Shown: one piece after another, positions 7,083 through 15,824 of the stretch | Position numbering within the stretch: the first letter of the stretch is position 1 | Layout: every line of letters begins with the position of its first letter | From: an uncultured Atopobiaceae bacterium | Lineage (GTDB): Bacteria; Actinomycetota; Coriobacteriia; Coriobacteriales; Atopobiaceae | Reading direction: 5' to 3' | DNA: 21,556 bases | Assembly: GCA_905235165.1 (NCBI GenBank) | Contig: CAJOKK010000032.1 | Coordinates: 1 to 21,556, forward strand | Translations under genes and position numbers: made by a program | The notes under the pieces: generated by a model | The model's input: the letters and a program-made list of their open reading frames with translations, nothing else | Told to the model about the DNA's origin: nothing | Database searches by the model: none

Positions 7083-10000
7083 CTACTCGACCTCGTCGTC
7101 GCCACCCACCTCTTCGAGCACGCCCAAGGCTGCCGGCAGGGGCTCCTCCTGCCCCGCATGGAAGGGATAGGCGAGCTTCTTCGTCTTGGGATAGTAGATG
7201 GCGCGCTTGCGCTTGAACTCCGCGGCAACCTCGCGCGGGACCTCGAGGCCCTGGAAGACGAGGCGCCCGCTGGTGAGGGCCACCGACGTGCAGCCAAGGC
7301 GCTGGGCGCGGATGCGGATGCGCGCACGGTCAAGCAGGTTGCGGCCGGCAAGCGGCAAGGCTCCCCAGCTCTGCTCCAGCTCCTCCTGCAGGGCATCGAT
7401 CTCTGCTAGGTCAACGGCACCGGCCACCTTGCGGTAGGCAAGCACGCGCTTGTCCACCTCGGGCAGATACTCGTCTGCCAGGTAGAAGTCAGCCGAGAGG
7501 TTGATGGTGACCTCGGCGGGCTCAACGTCGGGCGTCTCGCCGCGCGCCTCGGCCACGGCCTGGCCGAGCATCTGCGTGAAGAGGTCAAAGCCCACGCTGG
7601 AGAGGTTACCGTGCTGCTCGGCACCCACAAGCGAGCCGGCACCGCGAATCTCCAGGTCGCGCATGGCGATCTTCATGCCGCTGCCCAGGTCTTGGTACTC
7701 GTTGATGGCCATGAGGCGGTCGGTCGCCTCGGGCGTGAGCGGCAGCTCGGGCGGGAACATGAAGTAAGCGTAGGCCTGGATGCGACCGCGACCCACGCGG
7801 CCCTTCAGCTGGTAGAGCTGGGCAAGGCCCAGGCGCTGCGAGTCCTCGATGATGAGGGTGTTGGTACGCGGGTTGTCGATGCCGCTCTCGATGATGGTCG
7901 TTGCCACGAGCACGTCGCACTCGTGCTCGGAGAACTCAAGCATGACGTCTTCCACCTCGCGAGCGCTCATCTTGCCGTGCGCGATGCGCACGCGGGCCTC
8001 GGGCGCAGCTTCCATCACGCGCCCGACGGCATCGTCGATGGTGGTCACGCGATTCGAGACATAGTAGACCTGGCCGCCACGATGCAGCTCCTCGCGAATG
8101 GCCGCGCTCACCACGTCGGGGTCGTACTCCCCCACCGTCACCTTCACGGGCAGGCGTCCCGGCGGCGGGGTCATGATGAGGCTCATGTCACGCACGCCGC
8201 TCATGGCCATCTGCATGGTGCGCGGAATGGGCGTTGCCGAGAGCGTCAGCACATCCACCTGCTCGCGCATGTTCTTGAGCTGCTCCTTGTGCTGCACGCC
8301 AAAGCGCTGCTCCTCGTCGATGATCACGAGCCCAAGGTCATGCGGGTTGACGTCGGCCGAGAGCAGACGGTGCGTACCGATAAGCACGTTGACCGAGCCG
8401 TCGGCAAAGCCCGCGAGCGCCTTGCGCTGGCGGGCCGGCGTCACGAAGCGGCTCAGCACCTCAACGCGCACGTCAAAGGGGGCAAAGCGCTCGAAGAAGG
8501 TCTCGTAGTGCTGCTGGGCCAAGATGGTGGTGGGGCAAAGCACCATCACCTGTTTGAGGTCCTGGCAGCACTTGAAGGCCGCACGCAGGGCCACCTCGGT
8601 CTTGCCGAAGCCCACGTCGCCGCAGAGCAGGCGGTCCATCGGCTTGTTCGACTCCATGTCGGCCTTGATGTCGTCGATGGCGTTCTTCTGGTCGGGCGTG
8701 ATCTCGTAGGGAAAGCTCGCCTCCATCTCCTCCTGGGCAGGAGTGTCAGGCGAGAAGGACGTGCCCTGGACCGACGCGCGACGTGTGTAGAGGTCAACGA
8801 GGTCAAAGGCGAGCTTCTTGGCAGAGGCGCGCGCCTTGCCCGTCGCACGCGACCAGTCGGCCGTGTTCAGGCGCGTGAGGCGCGGACTGCTGCCGTCGGG
8901 GCCGACGTAGCGCGTGATACGATCGACGTGCTCAAGGGGCACGAAGAGCTTATCGCCATCAGAGTACTCGAGCAGGAAGTAATCGCGTTCGCGACCACCT
9001 ACCTCTTGGCGCACGATATCCGAGAAGAGCGCGATACCGTGGGTCGCGTGCACCACGTAGTCGCCCGGCTTGAAGGGGAAGGTCACACTCGTGGGGTCAA
9101 CACGCCTGCGGGCGCGACGGCTCTTGGCCATGCGAGCCGTCAGGTCGGAGACCGACAGCACGGCAAGGTGCGCCGACGGAACCACGATGCCCGCCGGAAC
9201 CGGAAGGTCGGTAAAGGTAACCATGCCACGGCGGAGGGGCAGCAGCGCTTCTCCCTCGGCAGGATGGTTCTCGCTCGAGGCGGCAAGGGACTCAACGATT
9301 GGAATGTTCTCGTCCGTGAAGCGCAGCTTCAGGTGCTCGCGGGCATTGCGGTCGGGCACCGTAAAGACCACGACGCTGCCGTCGTTCACCAGCTGGCGCA
9401 CCCGGCCGAGCAACTTCGAGTCGGAGCCGGCGATGCCCGGTTGGCGCACGCCGAGCTCGGCCGTCACCTCTCCGCCCACGCGCAGCATGGAGGAGAAGGA
9501 CAGGCGCTGCTGTTTGCCGAAGTCGATCGTGCGCGGGTTGCAGAAGAGCTTCTCGGGATCGATGTTGGCGGCACGGGCGGCAGCCGTCACCTCATCCCAC
9601 CTGCGCATGCAATCGTCAAAGAGGGCGCGTGGTTCAGCGAGCACAACGAGCGCGTCGGATGCGACGTGCTCGATTGGCGTGGCCGTTGAGCCATAGAGCT
9701 CCTCGAGGTAGCGATCGAGCGAGGGCGCCGAGGAACACTGCTCGATAAGCTCCAGGTCAGCCGCGACCTTAGTGCTCTCTTGCGCCGCTCGGAAGAGGGC
9801 GCGTTGCGCATGGGCGATCGTCTCTTCGCTGAAGGCGAGCTCGCGGCAAGGAGAGACAACGACCTCACTCAGCTCGCCGATGGTCTGCCCCGTTGAGGGG
9901 ACCATGCGGCGCACGCGGTCGATCTCGTCGCCAAAGAACTCGATGCGCACCGGAGCGGTCGCTTGCGCCGGCCAGACGTCAACCGTGTCGCCATGAACAT

Positions 10001-10523
10001 GGAAGGTGCCCGCAGCGTCAACCTCACCGGCATCGGCATAGCCCATGCCAACGAGCAGGCGCGGCACGTCCTCGAAGTCGATCTCGTCGCCAACGGCAAA
10101 GGTCGAGGAGGCGAAGTAGCCCGAGCCAGCCGGCGGCACACGCCGCAGGAGCGAGGCGCCGCTGGCAACCACGATACAGGGCTCACCTACAGAAAGACGA
10201 GCAACTGCAGCACATCGGGCGCCGACCACGGCATCGTCGGCAGGCGAATCCGACCAGGGCCAGTCGCGACGATCCGGATAGTGTGTCACGCGGTCCATGC
10301 CAAGCCAGGCGGCAAGCGATCGGGCAGCACGCTCCGCAGCCTCCTCGCCAGGCACGACGAAGAGGGTCGGACGCGGATGCTCGGCCCAAAGGGAAGCAAG
10401 GAGGAGCGTTCGCCCACTCTGACCAACCGCAAGAGTTGCGTCCTTGCCGTCATGCAGGTCGCGCAGAAGCGCCTCAAGCTCGGGCGCACTCAAAAGCTGC
10501 CGTGCGACGCGGTCTGTAAACAT
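7083..10523 (-). CDS. mfd: Transcription-repair coupling factor Mfd
   Basis: A 1146-residue DNA translocase that removes RNA polymerase stalled at lesions and recruits UvrA for nucleotide-excision repair. Counted from the start chosen here, the order is: UvrB-like N-terminal modules (about 15-300), a CarD-like RNA-polymerase-interacting domain (about 482-543, beginning PGDYVVHATHG), the helicase core with Walker A GDVGFGKTE (635-643) and Walker B DEEQ (736-739), then the remaining helicase motifs and the C-terminal TRCF domain. E. coli Mfd is 1148 residues. The frame stays open for 27 more codons upstream to 10604, but those run through an 11-bp hairpin. The ATG at 10523 is preceded by AGAGGGGA at normal spacing and gives the usual family length. 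It stands alone, with non-coding gaps on both sides. Confidence 0.96.
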   Translation of the reverse strand: MFTDRVARQLLSAPELEALLRDLHDGKDATLAVGQSGRTLLLASLWAEHPRPTLFVVPGEEAAERAARSLAAWLGMDRVTHYPDRRDWPWSDSPADDAVVGARCAAVARLSVGEPCIVVASGASLLRRVPPAGSGYFASSTFAVGDEIDFEDVPRLLVGMGYADAGEVDAAGTFHVHGDTVDVWPAQATAPVRIEFFGDEIDRVRRMVPSTGQTIGELSEVVVSPCRELAFSEETIAHAQRALFRAAQESTKVAADLELIEQCSSAPSLDRYLEELYGSTATPIEHVASDALVVLAEPRALFDDCMRRWDEVTAAARAANIDPEKLFCNPRTIDFGKQQRLSFSSMLRVGGEVTAELGVRQPGIAGSDSKLLGRVRQLVNDGSVVVFTVPDRNAREHLKLRFTDENIPIVESLAASSENHPAEGEALLPLRRGMVTFTDLPVPAGIVVPSAHLAVLSVSDLTARMAKSRRARRRVDPTSVTFPFKPGDYVVHATHGIALFSDIVRQEVGGRERDYFLLEYSDGDKLFVPLEHVDRITRYVGPDGSSPRLTRLNTADWSRATGKARASAKKLAFDLVDLYTRRASVQGTSFSPDTPAQEEMEASFPYEITPDQKNAIDDIKADMESNKPMDRLLCGDVGFGKTEVALRAAFKCCQDLKQVMVLCPTTILAQQHYETFFERFAPFDVRVEVLSRFVTPARQRKALAGFADGSVNVLIGTHRLLSADVNPHDLGLVIIDEEQRFGVQHKEQLKNMREQVDVLTLSATPIPRTMQMAMSGVRDMSLIMTPPPGRLPVKVTVGEYDPDVVSAAIREELHRGGQVYYVSNRVTTIDDAVGRVMEAAPEARVRIAHGKMSAREVEDVMLEFSEHECDVLVATTIIESGIDNPRTNTLIIEDSQRLGLAQLYQLKGRVGRGRIQAYAYFMFPPELPLTPEATDRLMAINEYQDLGSGMKIAMRDLEIRGAGSLVGAEQHGNLSSVGFDLFTQMLGQAVAEARGETPDVEPAEVTINLSADFYLADEYLPEVDKRVLAYRKVAGAVDLAEIDALQEELEQSWGALPLAGRNLLDRARIRIRAQRLGCTSVALTSGRLVFQGLEVPREVAAEFKRKRAIYYPKTKKLAYPFHAGQEEPLPAALGVLEEVGGDDEVE

Positions 10524-10545
10524 GGGAATCCCCTCTATGCAGGCA

Positions 10546-10572
10546 AACCCGCAAGCCGTCCGCTTGCGGGTT
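10546..10572 (-). other. 11-bp stem-loop in the leader of mfd
   Basis: AACCCGCAAGC (10546-10556) pairs perfectly with GCTTGCGGGTT (10562-10572) around a 5-nt loop. On the minus strand it ends about 22 nt before the mfd ATG, just ahead of the ribosome-binding site, and is followed by only TTTG. It could be a weak attenuator, an RNA-stabilising 5' hairpin or a relic terminator. The short U-run argues against an efficient terminator. Confidence 0.5.
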
Positions 10573-10594
10573 AGGTTCGTGCTTCCTTTTTGCC

Positions 10595-10600
10595 ATTGTA
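10595..10600 (-). promoter_or_regulatory. Possible -10 box of mfd
   Basis: TACAAT on the minus strand lies about 72 nt before the mfd ATG. A TTGAAG lies upstream but at 20 nt spacing, longer than usual, and no better -35 is seen. Transcription from here would include the 11-bp leader hairpin. Confidence 0.3.
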
Positions 10601-10664
10601 ACAAGCGAGGATGCCCTACGCTTCAAGCACACGATGCCGAGAAGGTCGGTAGGACCCCGACTCT

Positions 10665-10779
10665 CCCAACCAAATCGTGACGTTTCGCGCCCGTTTTTGT
10701 CACAGAATGGCTGGACGGCTGTCAGCCGTCCAGCCATTCTGTGACAAAAACGGGCGCGAAACGTCACGATTTGGTTGGG
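10665..10779. repeat. 115-bp perfect palindrome (57-bp arms, 1-nt centre)
   Basis: The two arms, 10665-10721 and 10723-10779, are exact reverse complements around a single T at 10722. I checked every base pair. The pairing continues for two more positions beyond one mismatch (10664/10780) and then stops. The element lies wholly between the GH13-GH77 gene and mfd and contains no plausible gene. As RNA, either strand would fold into a very long hairpin. There are no obvious target-site duplications at its ends and no T-run after it. It could be a bidirectional transcription block, a non-autonomous mobile or repeat element, or a protein-binding site. Confidence 0.9.
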
Positions 10780-10780
10780 G

Positions 10781-10804
10781 GACGGGCAGACAGACCTGCC
10801 CGTC
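10781..10804 (-). terminator. 9-bp stem-loop just after the GH13-GH77 gene
   Basis: GACGGGCAG (10781-10789) and CTGCCCGTC (10796-10804) pair around a 6-nt loop, starting about 16 nt past the stop of the fusion gene on the minus strand. It is followed by CCCCAACC with no U-run, so it is not a classical intrinsic terminator. It adjoins the 115-bp palindrome, and together they may form the 3' end of the message. Confidence 0.4.
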
Positions 10805-10820
10805 AGCCAAGGCATGAGAC

Positions 10821-13800
10821 CTACGCCTGCTCGCGATCCTTCACCAGCTCGGCAAGATACTCGCTTGCCTCGTCGAGGTCGACCTGCTTTGCCTGCCAGC
10901 TCCAGTTGCCCTCGGCAACGCCCGGGAGGTTCATGCGGGCCTCGTTGTCAAGGAGCAGCACATCCTGCAGGGGCAGCACGGCCAGGTCGCTCTCAGAGGT
11001 CAGAACGCGCTTGTTGAGCTCCTTGGTAAGCTCAACGGCCTCCTTGCCGCTGAGGCCGAAGTGTTCCTCAACCCAGCCGAGCAAGGTCTGCGTATCGTGC
11101 GTACCCGTGAAGGCGGAGGAACCCGGTGCTGGATGGAAGCCCTGGCGCACGTCCTCGTCAACAAACTGCACCACGCTCATGCCCGGGGCGCCCGTTGCCG
11201 CCACCAGCGCACGAACCGCCGGGGTAATCATGCCAAGGTCCTCGGCGATGATCGGCAGCTGGCCATAGCGGCTGTGGGCCTCCTTGAAGAGGTCAAGGCC
11301 CGGACCAAAGCGCCAGGTACCCTCTCGTGCCGTCTTGCCCTGCTTGATGGAGTAGTAGGAGGAGAAGCCCAGGAAGTGGTCAAGGCGCGTGTAGTCATAG
11401 AGCTCGAACATGCGGCCGAAGCGCTTGATCCACCAGTCGTAGCCACGATCCTTCAGGACGTTCCAACGGAAGGTCGGGTTGCCCCAGAGCTGGCCATCGG
11501 GACCCAGCGGGTCAGGCGGAGCGCCTGCCTGCGAGCTGACGACGCCCTTCTCGTCGATGGCAAAGATCTCGCGGTTGGCCCACACGTCTGAGGAGTCATA
11601 GGAGACGTACATGGGCATATCGCCGATGAGCTTGACGCCCTTGTTTCGAGCGTAGGCGTGCAGATGGTCCCACTGCAGCTGGAAGGCGTACTGGATACGC
11701 TTGTTGTGCTCGACGTTCTTGGCAAGCTTGGGGTCACGCGACAGCTCGCGCGTGAAGCGCTGGTAACGCTCGGGCCAGGTCTGCCAGGCTTCCTCGCCCA
11801 GCTCATCCTTGATGGCACGGAAGGTCGCATAGGGAGCCAGCCAGTCATCGTTGTCGACGCAGAACTGGGCATAGCCCGCGTCAGACGCGATGCGATCGAG
11901 ATAGGCCTCCTTGTCCTCAGGCCACTCGATAAGCGCCGGGTTGCCCGCAAAGGCCGAGAGACCCGCGTAGGGAGAACCCCACTGGTCACAGGGATTCACC
12001 GGCAGAATCTGCCAGTAGCGCACGCCAGCCTCAGCAAGCCAGTCGACGAACTTTTCCGCCGGCTTGCCCAGGGTACCGGGCTTTTCGCCGTTGGGCACGC
12101 TCGTGACGTGGGCAAGCACGCCCATGCCACGCTCGATGGGGGCCTGCAGGCGCTCCTTGTCGTGGAAGTAGAGCACCGAGGTGCCCAGCGGCCACATGAA
12201 GACCTCAGCCTCGCCATCCACCACCTTCACCTCGCGGCCCGAGATGATGTCGGACACCTCCTCGCCACGCATCGGCACGCGCACGGTATGCGAGTTCGAG
12301 AGGCTGCGATTGATAAGAACGCAGGCGTAGGACTTGCCGTCGTGGCGCCAGTAGCCAAACACGTCCTTATTCAGGGCAAACGGGCGGAAGACACCGTTCG
12401 TGAAGACGGGCAGGGCCTTGCGAACGGCGATGGCGTTGCGATAGATGTTGGTGCAGTTGACGTCTTCCTTACCCCAGGGATACGGCCCGCGGTTGTAGGG
12501 GTCGGTGTAGCCCTCCATGCCCGCTTCGTCGCCGTAGTAGATGCACGGCACGCCGGGCAGCGTCATCTGCATGAGGGCGGCCACCCACAGGCGGCTCACA
12601 GCCAGCGAGCGGTGGTTCTCGTCGAGCTTGAACTCGGCCTTCTGCTCCTCCGTCATCTGGTCGCGACGCGGGGAGTCTCCCAGCACGTTCATCAGGCGAA
12701 TGCGGTCATGGCTTCCCAGCAGGTTGAGGGTGCAGCGGAAGGCCTCTTCGGGATAGTTCTCGCACAGCTGCTCGGTCGCGTTGGCGATGTCCTCCGCATC
12801 GATCTTCTCGGTGAGGAAGTCGAGAACCGCATGGCGCAGCGGGTAGTTCATGACGCCGTCAAGCTCGTGTCCGTAGAAGTACTCGCGCAGCTTGCCGTAG
12901 GCAACCTTGGTGGTCGCGTCTTCCCAAACCTCGCCGATGAGCAGGGCGTCGGACTTTTCGGCAAGCTCGGCGGTTTTGATGTCGGCGATGAAGTCGTCGG
13001 GCAGCTCGTCGGCAACGTCAAGGCGCCAACCACGGGCACCAGCGCGCAGCCAGGTACGCACCACGCCGTTCTCACCACAGATAAGCTCTCGGTAGTCGGG
13101 ATTCGACTCCTCCAGGTCGGGCAGGGACTCAACACCCCACCAGCAGCTATAGGTGCCGTCTTCGCACAGCTTGAACCAATCGCGGTAGGGCGAGTCCTCG
13201 CTCTGGTAGGCCCCGACCGTGTCGTAGTTGCCCAGGGCGTTGAAGTACTTCGAGTCGGCACCCGCATGGTTGAAGACGCCGTCAAGGATGATGGAGATGC
13301 CATGCTCGCTCGCGTCCTTGCACAGGCGCTCGAAGCTCTCCTTATCACCCAGCATGGGATCGATCTGAAGGTAGTCGCCCGTATCGTAGCGGTGGTTCGA
13401 CTGCGCCTCAAAGATCGGATTGATGTAGAGCACCGTCACGCCGAGCGACTCCAGGTAGTCGAGGTGCTCACGGATGCCCTCAAGCGTACCGCCGTAGAAG
13501 TCCCACTGCGTGATCTTGCCATCCTCGTCGCGCTCGTAAACGGGAGCTTTGTACCAATCCTCAACAAGCGCGCGCTTGGGGCCCTTGGTGTGGAGCTTCA
13601 TGGCCTCCTTGGAGCGCTCCTCCCAGTCGTCGCCACGAGCGAAGCGATCGGGGAAGATCTGGTAGACAACGCCTTCCTTGTACCACTCGGGGAACTCGGA
13701 GCGAATGACGTCGTAGCAGGTGATCTGGAAGGAAGGCGGCTCACCGTAGGAAAAGTCACCCTCGCCCGTCGAGCGGTCCGGCAGGGCGCCGTAGCGCCAG

Positions 13801-14072
13801 ACGTCACCGTTCTCGGCCGTGATCTCAAAGCGGTACCAGATGATCTGCGAGGTCTCGGGCGTATAGCTCGCCGTAAAGCGAATGCCATCGCCAAGGGGAG
13901 CAGGCTCCATGTCGATGAACTGCTCGCCGTCCTTCTCGGTCCATATACGCAGCTGTGCCGTCGCCTCAGGCTCGTCCCAAACATCAATCCGCAGGGTAAC
14001 CGAGCTGCCCAGACGCACAGCTCCAAACGGATCACGATATTCAAGTGACGAGGTAACATGCTTAGCCCTCAT
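10821..14072 (-). CDS. malQ: Bifunctional GH13 alpha-glucan hydrolase / GH77 4-alpha-glucanotransferase (MalQ) fusion
   Basis: A 1083-residue cytoplasmic protein with no signal peptide. An N-terminal beta-rich domain (about 1-125, CBM34-like) leads into a GH13 barrel of neopullulanase/cyclomaltodextrinase type (about 130-640). Its four conserved regions are DGVFNH (264-269), GWRLDVADE with nucleophile Asp352, LIGEVWED with acid/base Glu381, and SHD (454-456). From about 648 a GH77 domain follows, with RLDHF (nucleophile Asp898), IAEDLG (acid/base Glu944) and GTHDTQT (Asp993). The first half should hydrolyse or debranch maltodextrins. The second transfers glucan chains between acceptors, giving longer chains for GlgP plus glucose. 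This architecture is annotated in some anaerobes as 'GlgX/4-alpha-glucanotransferase'. All catalytic residues of both halves are intact. The glycogen operon ends upstream at an intrinsic terminator, so this gene probably has its own promoter. The exact GH13 specificity cannot be read from sequence alone. Confidence 0.93.
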   Translation of the reverse strand: MRAKHVTSSLEYRDPFGAVRLGSSVTLRIDVWDEPEATAQLRIWTEKDGEQFIDMEPAPLGDGIRFTASYTPETSQIIWYRFEITAENGDVWRYGALPDRSTGEGDFSYGEPPSFQITCYDVIRSEFPEWYKEGVVYQIFPDRFARGDDWEERSKEAMKLHTKGPKRALVEDWYKAPVYERDEDGKITQWDFYGGTLEGIREHLDYLESLGVTVLYINPIFEAQSNHRYDTGDYLQIDPMLGDKESFERLCKDASEHGISIILDGVFNHAGADSKYFNALGNYDTVGAYQSEDSPYRDWFKLCEDGTYSCWWGVESLPDLEESNPDYRELICGENGVVRTWLRAGARGWRLDVADELPDDFIADIKTAELAEKSDALLIGEVWEDATTKVAYGKLREYFYGHELDGVMNYPLRHAVLDFLTEKIDAEDIANATEQLCENYPEEAFRCTLNLLGSHDRIRLMNVLGDSPRRDQMTEEQKAEFKLDENHRSLAVSRLWVAALMQMTLPGVPCIYYGDEAGMEGYTDPYNRGPYPWGKEDVNCTNIYRNAIAVRKALPVFTNGVFRPFALNKDVFGYWRHDGKSYACVLINRSLSNSHTVRVPMRGEEVSDIISGREVKVVDGEAEVFMWPLGTSVLYFHDKERLQAPIERGMGVLAHVTSVPNGEKPGTLGKPAEKFVDWLAEAGVRYWQILPVNPCDQWGSPYAGLSAFAGNPALIEWPEDKEAYLDRIASDAGYAQFCVDNDDWLAPYATFRAIKDELGEEAWQTWPERYQRFTRELSRDPKLAKNVEHNKRIQYAFQLQWDHLHAYARNKGVKLIGDMPMYVSYDSSDVWANREIFAIDEKGVVSSQAGAPPDPLGPDGQLWGNPTFRWNVLKDRGYDWWIKRFGRMFELYDYTRLDHFLGFSSYYSIKQGKTAREGTWRFGPGLDLFKEAHSRYGQLPIIAEDLGMITPAVRALVAATGAPGMSVVQFVDEDVRQGFHPAPGSSAFTGTHDTQTLLGWVEEHFGLSGKEAVELTKELNKRVLTSESDLAVLPLQDVLLLDNEARMNLPGVAEGNWSWQAKQVDLDEASEYLAELVKDREQA

Positions 14073-14101
14073 GGCAGCTCGCTTCCTCTCCTTTCGTCGC
14101 T

Positions 14102-14130
14102 TTCATATTTTCGCGACGATTTCTCCACAA
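14102..14130 (-). promoter_or_regulatory. Possible promoter of the GH13-GH77 gene
   Basis: On the minus strand TTGTGG (14125-14130) and TATGAA (14102-14107) are 17 nt apart, lying between the glgA terminator and the ATG at 14072. AGGAGAGGA follows as a ribosome-binding site. Both boxes match the consensus at only four of six positions. The call rests mainly on the need for a promoter here. I see no gene elsewhere in 14073-14228. Confidence 0.3.
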
Positions 14131-14228
14131 TGTTGACCATGATAGCAGTCTGTTGGGCGCTAAGGCTGCTCATCTACTCTCATTTAGATAACGGTTCAGG
14201 AGAAGTCATACGCGAGCTGCGCAAACGT

Positions 14229-14267
14229 AAAAACCCGGTCCCGCCAAGCGATGCTGGCAAGACCGGG
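14229..14267 (-). terminator. Intrinsic terminator of the glgP-glgC-glgD-glgA operon
   Basis: On the minus strand a 13-bp GC-rich stem (14255-14267 with 14234-14246, including two G-U pairs) closes an 8-nt loop and is followed directly by TTTTT. It starts 43 nt past the glgA stop. This is a textbook rho-independent terminator and separates the glycogen operon from the GH13-GH77 gene. Confidence 0.9.
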
Positions 14268-14310
14268 CATGGTAAGCACGATGCGACAGGCTTGGCGCCG
14301 AGCGCCTCCG

Positions 14311-15807
14311 CTAATCGCGACGCTTGGTGAAGCGAATGATCTCGGGATGCAGGCGATGGTAGACGTCAAGGTAATCGTCAGCGGCACGCTTCCAAGAGAA
14401 GTCGGCAGTCATCGCCTGCCAACGGAGCTGGTTCCACTTGTCCTTCTCGGTCCAGAAGACCTCGCAGGCGTCGAGGAGACAGTCAGCCATCTCGTCGGCG
14501 TTCATGTTGATGAAGCCAAAGCCCGTGCCCTCGCCCGTGAACTTGTTGTAGGGCGTCACGGAATCCTTCAGGCCACCCGTCTGGCGGACGACCGGCAGCG
14601 CGCCATAGCGCATAGCGATGAGCTGCGCGAGGCCGCAGGGCTCAAACTCCGACGGCATGAGCAGGATGTCGCCCGCAGCGTACATGCGGTGCGCGAGCTC
14701 GTTGTCGAAGGTGATGCGAGCGGCCATCTTGTCGCCATACACCGAGTCGAAGTAGGAGAAGGCCTCCTCTTGGTCGCCGTCACCCGTGCCAAGAATGGCG
14801 ATCTGCACACCGCGCGACATGAGCCGGCTCATGGAGTAGCGCACGAGGCCGAGGCCCTTTTGGTTCGTCAGGCGGCCGACCATCACCACGAGCGGACGCT
14901 CGGGATCCTGCGCGAGACCCAGCTCCTCCTGAAGCAAACGCTTGCACTCCGCCTTGGCATCGGGGTTCTTGGCGTCGAAATTGCAGGGGATGTAGGGGTC
15001 AGTGCTGGGATCCCATGCAACCGTGTCGATGCCGTTGAGAATGCCCACCAGAGCATCCGCACGGCGCCGGAAGATCGGGTCCATGCCCTCGCCAAAGAAG
15101 GGCATCTGGAGCTCGCTCGCGTAGGTCGGGCTCACCGTCGCGATGATGTCGGAGTAACAGAGCGCGCCCTTCATGTAGTTGATGGTTTCGCTGCTGCTGT
15201 AGAGCTGATCGACAGCCGCGGGAATATCGCTCAGGCCAAGCACGTTGGACAGCATGGTATCGGGATACTGACCCTGGAACTTGACATTGTGCACCGTGAA
15301 GATGACCTTCACGTCGGCACAGGTGTCGATGTCGCGATAGAACTCGCGCAGGAAGACGGGAACGAGCGCGGTCTGCCAGTCGTTGCAATGAACGACATCG
15401 CAGTTCAGCTCGGGTACGCGGCTCATGGCCTCGCATACCGCCTTGCTGAAGAAGGCAAAGCGCTCGCCGTCGTCAAAGTAGCCGTAGATGCTGCCGTCAC
15501 GCTTGAAGTAGTCCTCGTTGTCGACGAAGTAGAAGTCGACCCCATCAAAGGTCAGGCGCTCGATGCCGCAGTAGACATTGCGCCAAGCCAGGGGCACGTA
15601 GAACTCGGCGATGTGCTCCATGTCCTTTTGGTAGGACTCGGGAATGCAGCTGTACTTGGGCAGAATGACGGCCACCTTGGCGCCAGCCTGCTTAATCTCA
15701 CGGGGAAGCGAGCCTATCACGTCGCCAAGGCCGCCGGTCTTGATGAAGGGCACAGCCTCGGAGGCCGCAAAGAGCACCCTTATTTTCCTTCTCACCCTAT
15801 CTGCCAT
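14311..15807 (-). CDS. glgA: Glycogen synthase (ADP-glucose, GT5)
   Basis: A 498-residue GT-B glycosyltransferase that extends alpha-1,4-glucan chains from ADP-glucose. The N-terminal KTGGL motif (23-27) supplies the nucleotide-sugar-binding lysine. VVHCNDWQTAL (138-148), VGRLTNQKG (310-318) and the catalytic SEFEPCGLAQL segment (386-396) are all present. Length is normal for bacterial GlgA (E. coli 477), with a few extra basic residues at the N-terminus. ATG at 15807 has AAGGCGGG upstream. A GTG four codons further in is a possible alternative start that would leave the first domain intact. It is the last gene of the glgP-glgC-glgD-glgA operon, 23 nt after glgD, and is followed by a strong terminator. 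Confidence 0.96.
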   Translation of the reverse strand: MADRVRRKIRVLFAASEAVPFIKTGGLGDVIGSLPREIKQAGAKVAVILPKYSCIPESYQKDMEHIAEFYVPLAWRNVYCGIERLTFDGVDFYFVDNEDYFKRDGSIYGYFDDGERFAFFSKAVCEAMSRVPELNCDVVHCNDWQTALVPVFLREFYRDIDTCADVKVIFTVHNVKFQGQYPDTMLSNVLGLSDIPAAVDQLYSSSETINYMKGALCYSDIIATVSPTYASELQMPFFGEGMDPIFRRRADALVGILNGIDTVAWDPSTDPYIPCNFDAKNPDAKAECKRLLQEELGLAQDPERPLVVMVGRLTNQKGLGLVRYSMSRLMSRGVQIAILGTGDGDQEEAFSYFDSVYGDKMAARITFDNELAHRMYAAGDILLMPSEFEPCGLAQLIAMRYGALPVVRQTGGLKDSVTPYNKFTGEGTGFGFINMNADEMADCLLDACEVFWTEKDKWNQLRWQAMTADFSWKRAADDYLDVYHRLHPEIIRFTKRRD

Positions 15808-15824
15808 GATGGCCCGCCTTGTCC

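Noticed and set aside
10524..10604. An upstream extension of mfd by 27 codons
   Set aside because: The extension crosses an 11-bp hairpin, has no good ribosome-binding site and adds residues not seen in Mfd. The ATG at 10523 has AGAGGGGA at the right distance.
10665..10779. A fold-back (inverted duplicate) assembly artefact
   Set aside because: An artefact would usually carry the symmetry into flanking unique sequence such as mfd or the fusion gene. Here pairing stops cleanly on both sides within the gap. Long reads are still the proper test.
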